Part shown: positions 33,496 through 42,713 of the stretch, in pieces
Position numbering within the stretch: the stretch's first letter is position 1
Layout of the letters: the number at the start of each line of letters is the position of its first letter
Source: Herbidospora yilanensis
Lineage (GTDB): Bacteria; Actinomycetota; Actinomycetes; Streptosporangiales; Streptosporangiaceae
NCBI RefSeq assembly: GCF_001570565.1
Contig: NZ_BBXE01000016.1
Coordinates: 248,001-312,000, forward strand
Length of the DNA: 64,000 nucleotides
Direction of reading: 5' to 3'
Program-made: the position numbers and the translations under genes
Notes under the pieces: model-generated
What the model was told of the DNA's origin: nothing
What the model saw: only the letters and a program-made list of their open reading frames with translations
Databases searched by the model: none

Positions 33496-33545
33496 AGTCG
33501 TGTAGTTCCGCATACACCACCCTCGACTGTGGCTAACCTGGTGTT

Positions 33546-34472
33546 ATGTCAAAGCTCGCCTATCTGGGCCCCGAGGGCACCTTCTGTGAAGCCGCCCTTC
33601 GTGAACTGGCGCCCGAGGCCGAGCGCCTGCCGTGCGCCAACGTCAGGGCCGCGCTCGACGCGGTCCGCAACGGCGAGGCCGAAGGGGCCGTCGTGCCTCT
33701 CGAGAACTCGCTCGAAGGCGGCATCGCCCAGACGCTCGACGAGTTCGCCTGGGGCGAGCCGCTGCTGATCGTCGCCGAACTGCTGCTCCCCGTCGAGTTC
33801 TCCCTGCTCGTCCGGCCGGGCACCGAGATGCGGCAGATCAAGCGCATCTTCACCCACCCCGCCGCGCACACCCAGTGCCGTGAGTTCATCGACCGGGAGA
33901 TCCCGGGCGCCGTGGTCGTCCACGCCTCCTCGACCGCCGGCGCGGCCCAGGAGATCGCCAACCCCGAGTCGCCCTACGACGCCGCCATCGGCCCGGCCAT
34001 CGCGGGTGAGATCTACGACCTGACCGAGCTGGCCTCCGACATCGGCGACCGCAACGACACCGTGACCCGGTTCGTCCGGGTCGCGCCGCCCGGGGCGCTC
34101 CCCGAGCCGACCGGCGCCGACCGTTCGTCGATGGTCGCTTTCCTGCGCGACGACCACGCGGGCGCGCTGCTGGAGATGCTCTCCGAGTTCTCCGTACGCG
34201 GCGTCAACCTGACCCGCATCGAGTCGCGTCCGACCGGTGACGGGATCGGCAGCTACTTCTTCCACTTCGACTGCGAAGGGCACATCGCCGAGGCGCGGGT
34301 CGGAGAGGCCATCTCGGGGCTCCACCGCATTTCGGGCGATCTACGCTTCCTCGGGAGCTATCCGCGGGCCGACAAGGTGCCGACGCAGATCAAGCGCGGC
34401 ACGGCCGACCCCGATTTCGCCGAGGCCGCCGGGTGGCTGGGTCGCATGCGGGCGGGAGCCGTGCAACGGTAG
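33546..34472 (+). CDS. pheA: Prephenate dehydratase
   Basis: 308 residues. It converts prephenate to phenylpyruvate in phenylalanine synthesis. The catalytic domain (about 1-185) has [44 protein letters not shown] and the active-site Thr in [10 protein letters not shown]. The C-terminal ACT domain has [17 protein letters not shown], the usual phenylalanine-binding motif for feedback inhibition. There is no chorismate mutase domain. TAACCT at 33534-33539 ends six bases before the ATG. Confidence 0.96.
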   Translation: MSKLAYLGPEGTFCEAALRELAPEAERLPCANVRAALDAVRNGEAEGAVVPLENSLEGGIAQTLDEFAWGEPLLIVAELLLPVEFSLLVRPGTEMRQIKRIFTHPAAHTQCREFIDREIPGAVVVHASSTAGAAQEIANPESPYDAAIGPAIAGEIYDLTELASDIGDRNDTVTRFVRVAPPGALPEPTGADRSSMVAFLRDDHAGALLEMLSEFSVRGVNLTRIESRPTGDGIGSYFFHFDCEGHIAEARVGEAISGLHRISGDLRFLGSYPRADKVPTQIKRGTADPDFAEAAGWLGRMRAGAVQR

Positions 34473-34482
34473 CGTTTGCTCC

Positions 34483-35745
34483 GTGATTGACCTGCGAACC
34501 CTACGCGAAGATCCCGACCGGCTGCGCGACTCGCAGCGCGCCCGCGGGGAGGACGACACCGTCGTCGACACGCTGCTCTCCCTCGACGGGCGTCGTCGTA
34601 GTGCGCTGGGCTCCTTCGAGTCCCTGCGCGCCGAGCAGAAGAACGTGGGCAAGTCGGTCTCCAGGGCGTCCGGCGACGAGCGGCAGGCGCTGCTCGACCG
34701 GGCGAAGGATCTCGCGGCGCAGGTGAAGGCGGCCGAGGCGGAGGCCGAGCAACTCGGCGCCGAACTCGACGCCAAGTTGATGTCGGTGCCCAACATCGTC
34801 GACCCGGCCGCGCCCCACGGCGGTGAAGACGACTACGTCGTCCTCGACCACGTGGGCACCCCCAGGGAGTTCGACTTCACCCCGCGCGACCACCTTGAGC
34901 TGGGCGAACTGCTCGGCGCGATCGACATGGAGCGGGGGGCGAAGGTCTCGGGCTCCCGGTTCTTCTTCCTGCGCGGCGCCGGGGCCCGGCTCCAGCTCGG
35001 GCTGCTCAACATGGCCATGCAGCAGGCCGTCGAGGCCGGTTTCGTGCCGATGATCACTCCGGTGCTGGTCAAGCCCGAGTCGATGCAGGGCACCGGCTTC
35101 ACGATCGCCCACGACAGCGAGATCTACCGGCTGCCCGAAGACGACCTCTACCTGGTCGGCACCTCCGAGGTGCCGCTGGCGGCCTACCACGCCGACGAGA
35201 TCCTCGACGGCTCCCAGTTGCCCCACCGCTACGCCGGCTGGTCGTCGTGCTTCCGCCGGGAGGCCGGGTCGTACGGGAAGGACACCCGCGGCATCATCCG
35301 GGTGCACCAGTTCGACAAGGTCGAGATGTTCTCCTACTGCAAGCCGGAGGATTCGGCGGAGGAGCACCAGCGGCTGCTCGCGTGGGAGAAGCAGATGCTC
35401 GACAAGTGCGAGCTGCCCTACCGTGTCATCGACACCGCCGCCGGCGACCTCGGCATGTCGGCCGCCCGCAAGTTCGACTGCGAGGGCTGGATCCCCAGCC
35501 AGGGCCGCTACCGCGAGCTCACCTCGACGTCGAACTGCACCGAGTTCCAGGCCCGCCGCCTCAAGGTGCGATTCCGTGACGAAGACGGCAAGCCCCGCGT
35601 GGTGGCCACGCTGAACGGCACACTCGCGACCACCAGATGGATTGTGGCGATTCTCGAGAACCACCAGCAGGCCGACGGTTCGGTCGTGGTTCCCAAGGCG
35701 CTGCGGCCCTTTGTGGGGCTCGACGTTCTCGAACCGGTCAAATAA
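34483..35745 (+). CDS. serS: Seryl-tRNA synthetase
   Basis: 420 residues from GTG 34483; TAGCGT at 34470-34475 is seven bases upstream, so probably leaderless. The N-terminal coiled-coil arm (about 40-105) binds tRNA-Ser. Motif 2 is [20 protein letters not shown] and motif 3 is [31 protein letters not shown] is the serine-site loop. It charges tRNA-Ser and also tRNA-Sec. The tRNA-Ser(UGA) gene lies about 5 kb away. A strong terminator follows. Confidence 0.97.
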   Translation: MIDLRTLREDPDRLRDSQRARGEDDTVVDTLLSLDGRRRSALGSFESLRAEQKNVGKSVSRASGDERQALLDRAKDLAAQVKAAEAEAEQLGAELDAKLMSVPNIVDPAAPHGGEDDYVVLDHVGTPREFDFTPRDHLELGELLGAIDMERGAKVSGSRFFFLRGAGARLQLGLLNMAMQQAVEAGFVPMITPVLVKPESMQGTGFTIAHDSEIYRLPEDDLYLVGTSEVPLAAYHADEILDGSQLPHRYAGWSSCFRREAGSYGKDTRGIIRVHQFDKVEMFSYCKPEDSAEEHQRLLAWEKQMLDKCELPYRVIDTAAGDLGMSAARKFDCEGWIPSQGRYRELTSTSNCTEFQARRLKVRFRDEDGKPRVVATLNGTLATTRWIVAILENHQQADGSVVVPKALRPFVGLDVLEPVK

Positions 35746-35750
35746 CACGA

Positions 35751-35790
35751 CGAAGGCCGGGGTTCTTCTTTCGAAGAGCCCCGGCCTTCG
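35751..35790. terminator. Bidirectional terminator between serS and cspA
   Basis: Perfect 12-bp stem CGAAGGCCGGGG/CCCCGGCCTTCG (35751-35762 with 35779-35790), with an AT-richer loop that can itself pair. It sits five bases after the serS stop and 14 bases before the convergent cspA stop, so it can serve both. Confidence 0.9.
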
Positions 35791-35804
35791 CCGTTGTCAG
35801 TGGT

Positions 35805-36008
35805 CTAGAGTGCGCGGACCTGCGAGGCCTGCGGACCCTTCGGGCCCTCGGTCACCTCGAACTCCACACGCTGGCCGTCTTCCAGGTTCCGGTAGCCGGA
35901 GCCGGTGATGGCCGAGAAGTGCACGAACACGTCCGGCGCGCCGCCGTCCGGGGCGATGAAGCCGAAGCCCTTTTCAGCGTTGAACCACTTGACGGTTCCC
36001 TGAGCCAT
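35805..36008 (-). CDS. cspA: Cold-shock protein
   Basis: 67 residues, a single cold-shock domain. The RNA-binding motifs KGFGFIAPD (RNP1) and DVFVHFSAI (RNP2) are complete. It begins [18 protein letters not shown], the normal start; longer upstream frames are not real. It binds single-stranded RNA/DNA and acts as an RNA chaperone. The preceding 239 bases (36009-36247) hold no gene and probably include its 5' leader. Confidence 0.97.
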   Translation of the reverse strand: MAQGTVKWFNAEKGFGFIAPDGGAPDVFVHFSAITGSGYRNLEDGQRVEFEVTEGPKGPQASQVRAL

Positions 36009-36247
36009 TAACGCTCTCCCTAAGGAAGTGAATCTTGGGGCACACACCTCGTGAGCCCCGGTGTGTCGCACAGCTCCCCGGGTGGCTCATAACAGTCAAG
36101 CTGGTTTTCGCTACGGGAACAGCTAATACAACGCGTTCACATCTAACACTATGTCGGCCCCCCGGTGTTCCAAGTCCGGGGGAGAATTCTTGTCCTGAGA
36201 TCCCCTTGACCGGGGAGTCTCGGAGACAGGGCAAACTGGGAGCTGTT

Positions 36248-37042
36248 ATGGCCCCACCGCGCCTCGTCGCCACCGACCTCGACGGCACCGCCCTGCGTTC
36301 CGACGGCACCATCTCGGCCCGCACTGCGGCCGCCTTCGCCGCCGTCGAGGACTCCGGCGCGACCCTCGTATTCGTCACCGCCCGCCCGCCCCGCTGGATG
36401 ACGACCGTCTCCCACGTCGTCAACCACCGAGGCCTGGCCATCTGCGCCAACGGCGCGCTCCTCTACGACCTCCACACCGAGTCGATCGCCGACTCCCACC
36501 TGATGCCTTCCGAGGTGGTGGCCGAAACGGTCACCCTGCTCCGGGCCGAAGTGCCTTCGCTGGCCTTTTCGGTCGAGTACGAAACCGGGTACGCCTACGA
36601 GATCGACTTCCCTTTGGGCGGCTGGGATCTGCGCTTCGGCGACGGCCGCCCGCCCGTGGCGTCGGTTCTGGGGCTGCCCTGCGCGAAGTTGCTCGCCTAT
36701 CACCACACGATGGAGGCCGACGACCTCTACGAGCAGGTCGTGGAGTTGGTGGGCGGCCTGGTGACGCCCACGCATTCGAGCGGGCGGGCGCTGATCGAGA
36801 TGAGCGCGCTGGGGGTGACCAAGGCGACCGCCCTGGCCCGCTTCGCCGAACGCAACGGCATCGCGCCCGGGGAGGCGGTGGCGTTCGGCGACATGCCGAA
36901 CGATCTGCCGATGCTGGGCTGGGCCGGCACGTCGTTCGCGGTGGCGAACGCCCATCCCGACGTGTTGACGGCCGTCGACCAGGTGACGGCGGGCAACGAC
37001 GACGACGGGGTGGCGCTGGTGCTCGAACGCCTGTATGGGTGA
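36248..37042 (+). CDS. HAD-superfamily Cof-type phosphatase
   Basis: 264 residues from the ATG at 36248, preceded by GGGAG. Motif I is VATDLDGTALRSDG, motif II includes VFVTARPP, and motifs III/IV are GVTKATALARF and VAFGDMPNDLPML. The C2 cap between about 80 and 190 is typical of Cof/YbiV sugar-phosphate phosphatases. Substrate unknown. It follows the cspA leader and is convergent with the proteasome activator gene. Confidence 0.92.
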   Translation: MAPPRLVATDLDGTALRSDGTISARTAAAFAAVEDSGATLVFVTARPPRWMTTVSHVVNHRGLAICANGALLYDLHTESIADSHLMPSEVVAETVTLLRAEVPSLAFSVEYETGYAYEIDFPLGGWDLRFGDGRPPVASVLGLPCAKLLAYHHTMEADDLYEQVVELVGGLVTPTHSSGRALIEMSALGVTKATALARFAERNGIAPGEAVAFGDMPNDLPMLGWAGTSFAVANAHPDVLTAVDQVTAGNDDDGVALVLERLYG

Positions 37043-37090
37043 AGGGCCAGGTGCCCGGGGGTCGCCCAGCCCGTACCCGAAACGACGGTT

Positions 37091-37600
37091 CTAGAGGTAA
37101 GGACCCGAGGCGCCGCGGTGGCCGGGGTCTTCCTGGCCGCCCTGGGAGAAGCCGCCGGGCAGCGCGCGGCGCATCTGCTCCAGTTGGGCGCGGGCCGCCA
37201 TCTGCTGGGCGAACAGGGTGGTCTGGATGCCGTGGAAGAGGCCTTCCAGCCAGCCGACCAACTGGGCGTGGGCCACGCGGAGCTCGGCTTCGCTGGGCGG
37301 GGAGCCGTTGGTGTCGGTGAACGGGAGCGAGAGCCGCTCTAGTTCGTCGACGAGCTCGGGGGCCAGGCCGTCTTCGAGCTCCTTGATCGAGCTCTGGTGG
37401 ATCTCCATGAGACGCTTGCGGCTCGCCTCGTCGAGGGGGGCCGCGCGGACCTCTTCGAGAAGCTGGCGGATCATGCTGCCGATCCGCATCACCTTCGCGG
37501 GCTGTTCCACCAGGTCGGCGACCGACCGCTCCTCGCCGCCCGGGGCCTCTTCGCCTGCCGGAAGAACCACGATGTGTGGAGTGCTCTCGTCAGCGTTCAT
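37091..37600 (-). CDS. bpa: Bacterial proteasome activator Bpa/PafE
   Basis: 169 residues, close to mycobacterial PafE (174). It is all-helical with VADLVEQPAKVMRIGSMIRQ, EASRKRLMEIHQSSIKELED and QLVGWLEGLFHGIQTTLFAQ, the family's signature region. It forms dodecameric rings that open the 20S proteasome without ATP. The usual C-terminal motif is GQYL; here it reads GPYL. GAGAGG precedes the ATG at 37600. Shows that this organism has a proteasome. Confidence 0.92.
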   Translation of the reverse strand: MNADESTPHIVVLPAGEEAPGGEERSVADLVEQPAKVMRIGSMIRQLLEEVRAAPLDEASRKRLMEIHQSSIKELEDGLAPELVDELERLSLPFTDTNGSPPSEAELRVAHAQLVGWLEGLFHGIQTTLFAQQMAARAQLEQMRRALPGGFSQGGQEDPGHRGASGPYL

Positions 37601-37605
37601 GCCTC

Positions 37606-38565
37606 TCAACCTACTAGCAGGATCTTGCCGATGTGGTCGCCGGCTTCGAGCATCCGGTGGGCCTCCGCGGCGTGTTCCATCGGTATCTCGGCGTGGATGA
37701 TCGGGCTGATCGCGCCCGCGCTGACCAGCGGCCACACGCTGTCGGCGACGCCCCGGCAGATCGCGCCCTTCTCGTCGGGGGTGCGGCTGCGCAGGGCCGA
37801 GGCCATGACGGTCGCCCGCTTTCGCAACAACGTGGCGATGTCGAGTTCGCCCCTGGTTCCGCCCTGCATCCCGATGATGGCCAGCCGCCCGCCTGTGGCC
37901 AGGACCGCGACGTTGGGCTGAAGGTACTTGGCGCCCATGATGTCGAGGATCACGTCGGGGCGGTCGTCCTTGAGTACTTGGGAGAAATCTTCTTCTCGGT
38001 AGTTGATTCCTCTATCCGCGCCGAGAGCCAGGCATCGTTCGAGCTTGGCCTCCGAGCCCGCCGTGACGATCACCCGCGACCCGAAGGCCTTGCCGAGCTG
38101 GATGGCCATCGTGCCGATGCCGCTGGCGCCGCCGTGGACGAGCAGCGTCTCGCCCTTGCGCAGGCGTGCCGCCATGAAGACGTTGGCCCAGACCGTGCAG
38201 GCTACCTCGGGCAGCGCGGCCGACTCGGCGAGGGAGGTGGGGGCGGGCATCACCTGCTGCCACGGAACTGCCACCTTTTCGGCATATCCGCCGCCGGCCA
38301 GCAGGGCGGTGACTTCGTCACCCACCGTGAGGGTGTCGACACCTTCGCCGACTTCGGTGATCACCCCAGAACATTCCATCCCGGGAATTTCAGACGCTCC
38401 GGGCGGGGGCGGGTAGAGTCCTTGCCGCTGGAGGAGGTCGGCCCGGTTCACGGCTGACGCCGTGATCTCAATCACCACTTCACCTCGGGCGGCAACGGGA
38501 TCCGGCACCTCGCGCCACGCCAGAACGTCCGGTCCGCCGGGGCTTGATATCACGATCGCACGCAT
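37606..38565 (-). CDS. NADPH:quinone oxidoreductase (zeta-crystallin-like MDR)
   Basis: 319 residues, zinc-free medium-chain dehydrogenase/reductase. It has ASAVNRADLLQRQGLYPPPP, the GroES-like N domain, and the nucleotide-binding HGGASGIGTMAIQLGKAFG. The Cys/His zinc ligands of alcohol dehydrogenases are absent. Members reduce quinones or enoyl groups; PIG3-like enzymes share the opening pattern. On the minus strand TACTTT lies seven bases upstream of the ATG, a leaderless layout. It ends five bases from the bpa start, so the two may be co-transcribed. Confidence 0.9.
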   Translation of the reverse strand: MRAIVISSPGGPDVLAWREVPDPVAARGEVVIEITASAVNRADLLQRQGLYPPPPGASEIPGMECSGVITEVGEGVDTLTVGDEVTALLAGGGYAEKVAVPWQQVMPAPTSLAESAALPEVACTVWANVFMAARLRKGETLLVHGGASGIGTMAIQLGKAFGSRVIVTAGSEAKLERCLALGADRGINYREEDFSQVLKDDRPDVILDIMGAKYLQPNVAVLATGGRLAIIGMQGGTRGELDIATLLRKRATVMASALRSRTPDEKGAICRGVADSVWPLVSAGAISPIIHAEIPMEHAAEAHRMLEAGDHIGKILLVG

Positions 38566-38680
38566 GTGACCTAAAGTAACCGAGCGGCCAACTCGACGGT
38601 TGGCCGCGTTCGCCTGTATACGGGGCGCTAATCTGCAATGTGTTTGCTGCCCCTTTAGCCCATCCCGAGGGGGAAACACG

Positions 38681-40711
38681 GTGGCACGACACGATCGTGA
38701 GGATCCCCACTCGCTCGAAGACCAGCTCGCCTGGCTCGACGCGATCAAGGAGATGCCCGACGAGGTCGACATCGCGGTGTCCGCGGTGACGGCGTCGTCG
38801 CTGGCTGCCTCCCAGCAGCCCGCGCCGCCAAGCGACGAGGTGCCTTCGCCATACCCGAAGGACCCATGGCGGTCCGTCCCGGCCGAACCGGCGCCCTTCC
38901 GCGCGGTCGCCGCCGTCGACGAGCCGCCCGCGACCGACAGCGGGGTCGAGACGCTCGACCCGCTGCCGTTCGGGAACGGGCGCGGGGCGTTCGGGGACTC
39001 CCCGATCGACACCGACTCCTACAACGTGGGAGCGTTCGGGGAACGGCCACCGGCCGAGCCCGACGTCCCCGACGAGCCGGTGCGCGGCTGGCTGGAGCCG
39101 GCCGTGCCGGTGTCCGACGAGCCGTCCGACTCGGGACGCTTCCCCCGGCCCGACGCCGAGACGGGCCGCTTCTCGCCCGAGACGGTCTCCGACCTGGCGA
39201 GCTTCGGGCGTACCGACACCGACCCCGATTCCGACTCGGGGGGCTTCCGGTTCTCCCGGAACGACACCGACCGGGTCTCACGTCCGGAGAGTGACCTGGG
39301 CGCTTTCGGGCGGACCGACACCGACTCCGGGCCCTTCGTGTTGCCCTCGGACCCGGAGCGGGGCGCGTTCTCGCGTACCGACAACGACTCCGGCAGGTTC
39401 TCCTGGCCCGGCACCGAGCCCGAGGAGATCCCCGCCGTCGAGGACACCGACCCCGGCGACCGGTTCCGGCCCATCCGCGACGCCGAGGAGCCCTTAAGGG
39501 GATCCCTGCGGGAGAACCTCAGCAAGCCGGCCGAAGCCGCCCCCGGCCCCGGGGAGGCCTTCCGGTCCTCGGCGCGGGAGGCGCTGGACGCGTACACGAG
39601 AGAGGTCCAGCCACCCCCCTCGGAGTCGCGCGAGATCGCCGAACGCGAGCCCTACCAGCCGCGGCGGCGCCAGCCCGACAACCTGCCCGCACCGGCCTTC
39701 TCCACCCCGTCGCGGGCCCTCGTGCCCCGCTCGTCGAAGCCCTCGGCCGACAGCCTCGACCCCGCGACCCTCCTCAAGGGCCGCAAGGACGGCCCGGCCA
39801 CCGGCTGGCGCCGCGTCGTCTTCAAGGCGACGGCCGGCTTGATAAAGCCCGGCGAAGCCCCCGAGGTGCGCCGCCGCCAGGAACTCGTGGCCCGTGCGCG
39901 CACCCCCGTCTCGGCCGGCCACCACCGCGTCGCCGTGCTCAGCCTCAAGGGCGGCGTCGGCAAGACGACCACGACCGTGGGCCTCGGCGCGACCCTGGCC
40001 CAGGTCCGCGGCGACCGCGTGATCGCCGTCGACGCCAACCCCGACCGTGGAACGCTCTCCGACAAGGTCGAGCTGGAGACGTCGGCGACCATCCGTGACC
40101 TGCTGAACGAGCGCGGGGACATCCGCCGGTACGTCGACATCCGCGCCTTCACCTCACAGACGCCCTCGCGGCTGGAGATCCTCGGATCCGACCGGGACCC
40201 CTCCGTGTCGGAGGCCTTCTCCGCCGAGGACTACCAGGCCGTCTCCGCGGTTCTGGAGAACTTCTACTCGATCTGCATCACCGACTGCGGGACGGGTCTG
40301 CTGCACTCGGCGATGTCGGGCGTCCTGGGCCTGGCCGACCAGCTTGTGCTGGTGAGCAGCCCTTCGGTGGACGGGGCCCGGGCGGCCTCGGCGACACTGG
40401 ACTGGCTTGAGGCGCACGACTACGGCGACCTGGTCAGGTCGGCGACCGTGGTGTTGTGCAGCGTGCGGCCCCGGTCGAAGTCGACCGTCGACCTCAAGCG
40501 GCTGGAGGCCCACTTCGCGGCTCGGTGCCGGGCTGTGGTTCGGGTGCCTTACGACCCGCACCTCGAAGAAGGGGCGGAGATCGACCTGGAGAGGCTGCAG
40601 GAGCCCACCCGGGCTGCTTTCCTGCGGCTGGCGGCTTCCGTGGGAGACGGGTTCGCGGGGGCGCCGGGGATGGGAGAGCGGCGGTACTCCGAGATCCCGG
40701 ATCACATCTAG
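38681..40711 (+). CDS. MinD/ParA-like ATPase with long acidic repeat N-terminal region
   Basis: 676 residues from GTG 38681 (GAGGGGG upstream). Residues about 1-400 are disordered and acidic, with imperfect repeats of the form GAFGRTDTDSGPF, GAFSRTDNDSGRF and ASFGRTDTDPDSDSGGF. From about 412 the ParA/MinD ATPase fold begins: VAVLSLKGGVGKTTTT (deviant Walker A near 422-430), VIAVDANPDRGTL and ITDCGTGLLHSAM. It resembles ESX-associated ParA-like proteins such as EspI, though no ESX genes are in the window. A localisation or secretion role is possible, not shown. Confidence 0.83.
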   Translation: MARHDREDPHSLEDQLAWLDAIKEMPDEVDIAVSAVTASSLAASQQPAPPSDEVPSPYPKDPWRSVPAEPAPFRAVAAVDEPPATDSGVETLDPLPFGNGRGAFGDSPIDTDSYNVGAFGERPPAEPDVPDEPVRGWLEPAVPVSDEPSDSGRFPRPDAETGRFSPETVSDLASFGRTDTDPDSDSGGFRFSRNDTDRVSRPESDLGAFGRTDTDSGPFVLPSDPERGAFSRTDNDSGRFSWPGTEPEEIPAVEDTDPGDRFRPIRDAEEPLRGSLRENLSKPAEAAPGPGEAFRSSAREALDAYTREVQPPPSESREIAEREPYQPRRRQPDNLPAPAFSTPSRALVPRSSKPSADSLDPATLLKGRKDGPATGWRRVVFKATAGLIKPGEAPEVRRRQELVARARTPVSAGHHRVAVLSLKGGVGKTTTTVGLGATLAQVRGDRVIAVDANPDRGTLSDKVELETSATIRDLLNERGDIRRYVDIRAFTSQTPSRLEILGSDRDPSVSEAFSAEDYQAVSAVLENFYSICITDCGTGLLHSAMSGVLGLADQLVLVSSPSVDGARAASATLDWLEAHDYGDLVRSATVVLCSVRPRSKSTVDLKRLEAHFAARCRAVVRVPYDPHLEEGAEIDLERLQEPTRAAFLRLAASVGDGFAGAPGMGERRYSEIPDHI

Positions 40712-40719
40712 TGGCGTGG

Positions 40720-40749
40720 CTCTCCCGTCTTCTGGTGGGGGCGGGAGAG
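40720..40749 (+). terminator. Hairpin after ParA-like gene
   Basis: CTCTCCCG (40720-40727) pairs with CGGGAGAG (40742-40749) around a 14-base loop, nine bases after the stop codon. No T tract. It may end the ParA-like transcript before the tRNA-Ser gene. Confidence 0.55.
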
Positions 40750-40789
40750 AGTAGGGTTGCGTTCTGTGGCACCTCTTGGTGGGTGCTTT

Positions 40790-40878
40790 GGAGAGCTCGC
40801 CTAGTGGACGATGGCGGCGGTCTTGAAAACCGCTAGGGGCGGTGACGTTCCTCGTGGGTTCGAATCCCACGCTCTCCG
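40790..40878 (+). tRNA. tRNA-Ser (anticodon TGA)
   Basis: Class II tRNA of 89 bases. Acceptor GGAGAGC (40790-40796) pairs with GCTCTCC (40871-40877), discriminator G at 40878. The anticodon stem GCGGT/ACCGC encloses CTTGAAA, with TGA at 40824-40826. T arm GTGGGTTCGAATCCCAC is complete. TAGGGT at 40752-40757 may be its -10. CCA not encoded. Decodes UCA and, by wobble, UCG. Confidence 0.96.
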
Positions 40879-40983
40879 CCCAGCTCGGACAACATGGTCC
40901 TCACCCGCACGATGATCTTGACGGTGTCTCGCCGGTCATCAGGTCCGTGACATTCGCGGTTGGCTGTTGCCTCCGCGACGCGA

Positions 40984-41706
40984 TCACCAGGGGATGACGC
41001 CCGCGTCCTCGAAGAAGCCGCCGGTCGGGCCGTCGTCGGGGAGGGTGGCGAGGCGGATCGCGGTGGCGGCGCCCTCCTCTGGGGTGCGGCCCGTGAAGCC
41101 GGTGAAGTCGGTCGCGACCAGGCCGGGGCAGGCGGCGTTGATCAGGATTTTCGTCCCCGCGAACTGGCGGGCGTACTGCACGGTGACGGCGTTGAGGAAC
41201 GATTTCGACGGCGAGTAGGCCGCCATGATCGGGCCTATCGCGATGTCCGGGTCGGCCTGGCGGGTCACCGAGGCGACGCTGCTGGAGATGTTCACGATGC
41301 GGGGCGAAGGTGACTGGCGAAGCAGCGGCAGCATCGTGTTGGTCACCCGGATGACGCCGATGACGTTTGTCTCCACGACCGTTCGGACCACGTCGAGATC
41401 GAGCGTCGTCGGGTCCTGGACCCACCCCGGGCCGAAAGGGCCGGAGATGCCGGCGTTGTTGACCAGGACGTCCAGCCGGTTGATCAGTGTGGCCGCGGTG
41501 GTGACGCTCTCCTCGTCGGTCACGTCCAGCGGCACGCCGAATGCGTCCACCCCCGCCGCCCGCAGCTTCTCCACCGCGGTCTCGCGCCGGGATCGGTCCC
41601 GCGCGCCCACGCCCACGCGGTAGCCGAGGGCGCCCAGTCCGGCCGCGATCGCGTGGCCGATTCCCTTGTTCGCGCCCGTCACCAGGGCGGTCTTCGTTTC
41701 GCTCAT
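40984..41706 (-). CDS. Short-chain dehydrogenase/reductase
   Basis: 240 residues, classical SDR. It has the cofactor motif TGANKGIGHAIA, NNAGIS, the catalytic Ser in VNISSSVASV and YSPSKSF as the YxxxK motif. ARDRS after strand 2 suggests NADP(H). It resembles carbonyl reductase-like SDRs that act on small aldehydes or ketones. Divergently transcribed from a LysR gene with a palindromic operator between them, so the LysR protein probably controls it. Substrate unknown. Confidence 0.9.
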   Translation of the reverse strand: MSETKTALVTGANKGIGHAIAAGLGALGYRVGVGARDRSRRETAVEKLRAAGVDAFGVPLDVTDEESVTTAATLINRLDVLVNNAGISGPFGPGWVQDPTTLDLDVVRTVVETNVIGVIRVTNTMLPLLRQSPSPRIVNISSSVASVTRQADPDIAIGPIMAAYSPSKSFLNAVTVQYARQFAGTKILINAACPGLVATDFTGFTGRTPEEGAATAIRLATLPDDGPTGGFFEDAGVIPW

Positions 41707-41763
41707 GCCCTCGATGGTCGTCCGAGGTCGGGCGGTGAGGCCAACACCGATAAGGTGCGCTGT

Positions 41764-41780
41764 GATACCCGGCAGGTATC
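41764..41780. promoter_or_regulatory. LysR-type operator overlapping the lysR -10
   Basis: GATACC-CGGCA-GGTATC is a perfect 6-bp inverted repeat and matches the T-N11-A LysR box (T at 41766, A at 41778). Its right arm overlaps TATCGT (41777-41782), the likely -10 of lysR, six bases before the GTG. This position fits autorepression together with control of the divergent SDR gene. Confidence 0.7.
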
Positions 41781-41788
41781 GTCGAAGC

Positions 41789-42664
41789 GTGGACACGCGT
41801 GAGTTGCGCTACTTCGTGGCCGTCGCCGAGGAACTGCACTTCGGGCGGGCCGCCGAGCGGCTCGGGATGGCCCAGCCGCCGCTGTCGCGGGCGATCAAGC
41901 AACTCGAACGCCGCCTCGGCGTCTCCCTGCTCGAACGCAACCGCCGCGGGGTGGCCCTGACGAGCGCGGGTGAGGTGCTGCTGTACGAAGGTCGCGCCGC
42001 CCTCGATGCGACGGCCGCGGCCGCTCGACGTGCCCAGCGTGCTGGTGGCGTGGACGATCCGCGCAGCCGGCTGGTGCTGGCCGTGAAGGCCGCCGGTTCC
42101 CACGAGTTGCTGCAGAAGCTTCTCGACGCCTATTCGGCCGTGCCCGGCGCCGCCGAGATCGAGGTGCTGCTCTGCGGCTTCTGCGATCAGGAGGGACTGC
42201 TGCGCGACGGACGTGCCGACGCGGCGCTGATGCACACGCCGTTCAATTCCCTCGCCGGGTTCGACAGTGAGGAACTGACCACTGAGGGGCAGATCGCCAT
42301 CTTGCCGGCCCGGCATCCGCTCGCCGCGCGCGAGTCGTTGACGGTCGCCGAGGTCAGCGACGTCCCCGGTCTGCCGCTCGCCCGCTGGCCCAGCTACGGC
42401 GTCTACCCGCCCGGCCCCGGGCCCGAGATCCGTGACCAGACGCAGCTCGCGCAGTTGATCGCACTGGGGCGTACCGTCGCGATCGTGCCCGACTCCGCCC
42501 GCGCCTGGTTGTGGGCCGAGCACGCGGCCATCCCGCTGACCGACGCGCCCCAGGTCGTCACCCACATCGCGTGGCCCGCCCACAGCCGGTCCCTCGCTCT
42601 GGCGGGGTTGATCCGCACTGCCACCGAACAGCGTGGCGATCACGACCAACCCCGTCAGCGGTGA
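41789..42664 (+). CDS. LysR-family transcriptional regulator
   Basis: 291 residues from GTG 41789. The N-terminal winged helix-turn-helix reads LRYFVAVAEELHFGRAAERL then PPLSRAIKQLERRLGVSLLE. The effector domain (about 95-285) is a type 2 periplasmic-binding fold. The region matches LysR proteins such as those of the BenM/CatM-like group in overall layout only. The effector is unknown. Divergent from the SDR gene, with an operator in the 82-base gap. Probably leaderless. Confidence 0.92.
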   Translation: MDTRELRYFVAVAEELHFGRAAERLGMAQPPLSRAIKQLERRLGVSLLERNRRGVALTSAGEVLLYEGRAALDATAAAARRAQRAGGVDDPRSRLVLAVKAAGSHELLQKLLDAYSAVPGAAEIEVLLCGFCDQEGLLRDGRADAALMHTPFNSLAGFDSEELTTEGQIAILPARHPLAARESLTVAEVSDVPGLPLARWPSYGVYPPGPGPEIRDQTQLAQLIALGRTVAIVPDSARAWLWAEHAAIPLTDAPQVVTHIAWPAHSRSLALAGLIRTATEQRGDHDQPRQR

Positions 42665-42713
42665 GGCCACCCCCGACAGGCCTCCGCTGGCACGTCGGGA
42701 TGGCTTCCGGTGG

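Noticed and set aside
40880-40983. SRP RNA or another small RNA next to tRNA-Ser
   Set aside because: Only about 100 bases without the conserved SRP helix 8 motif.
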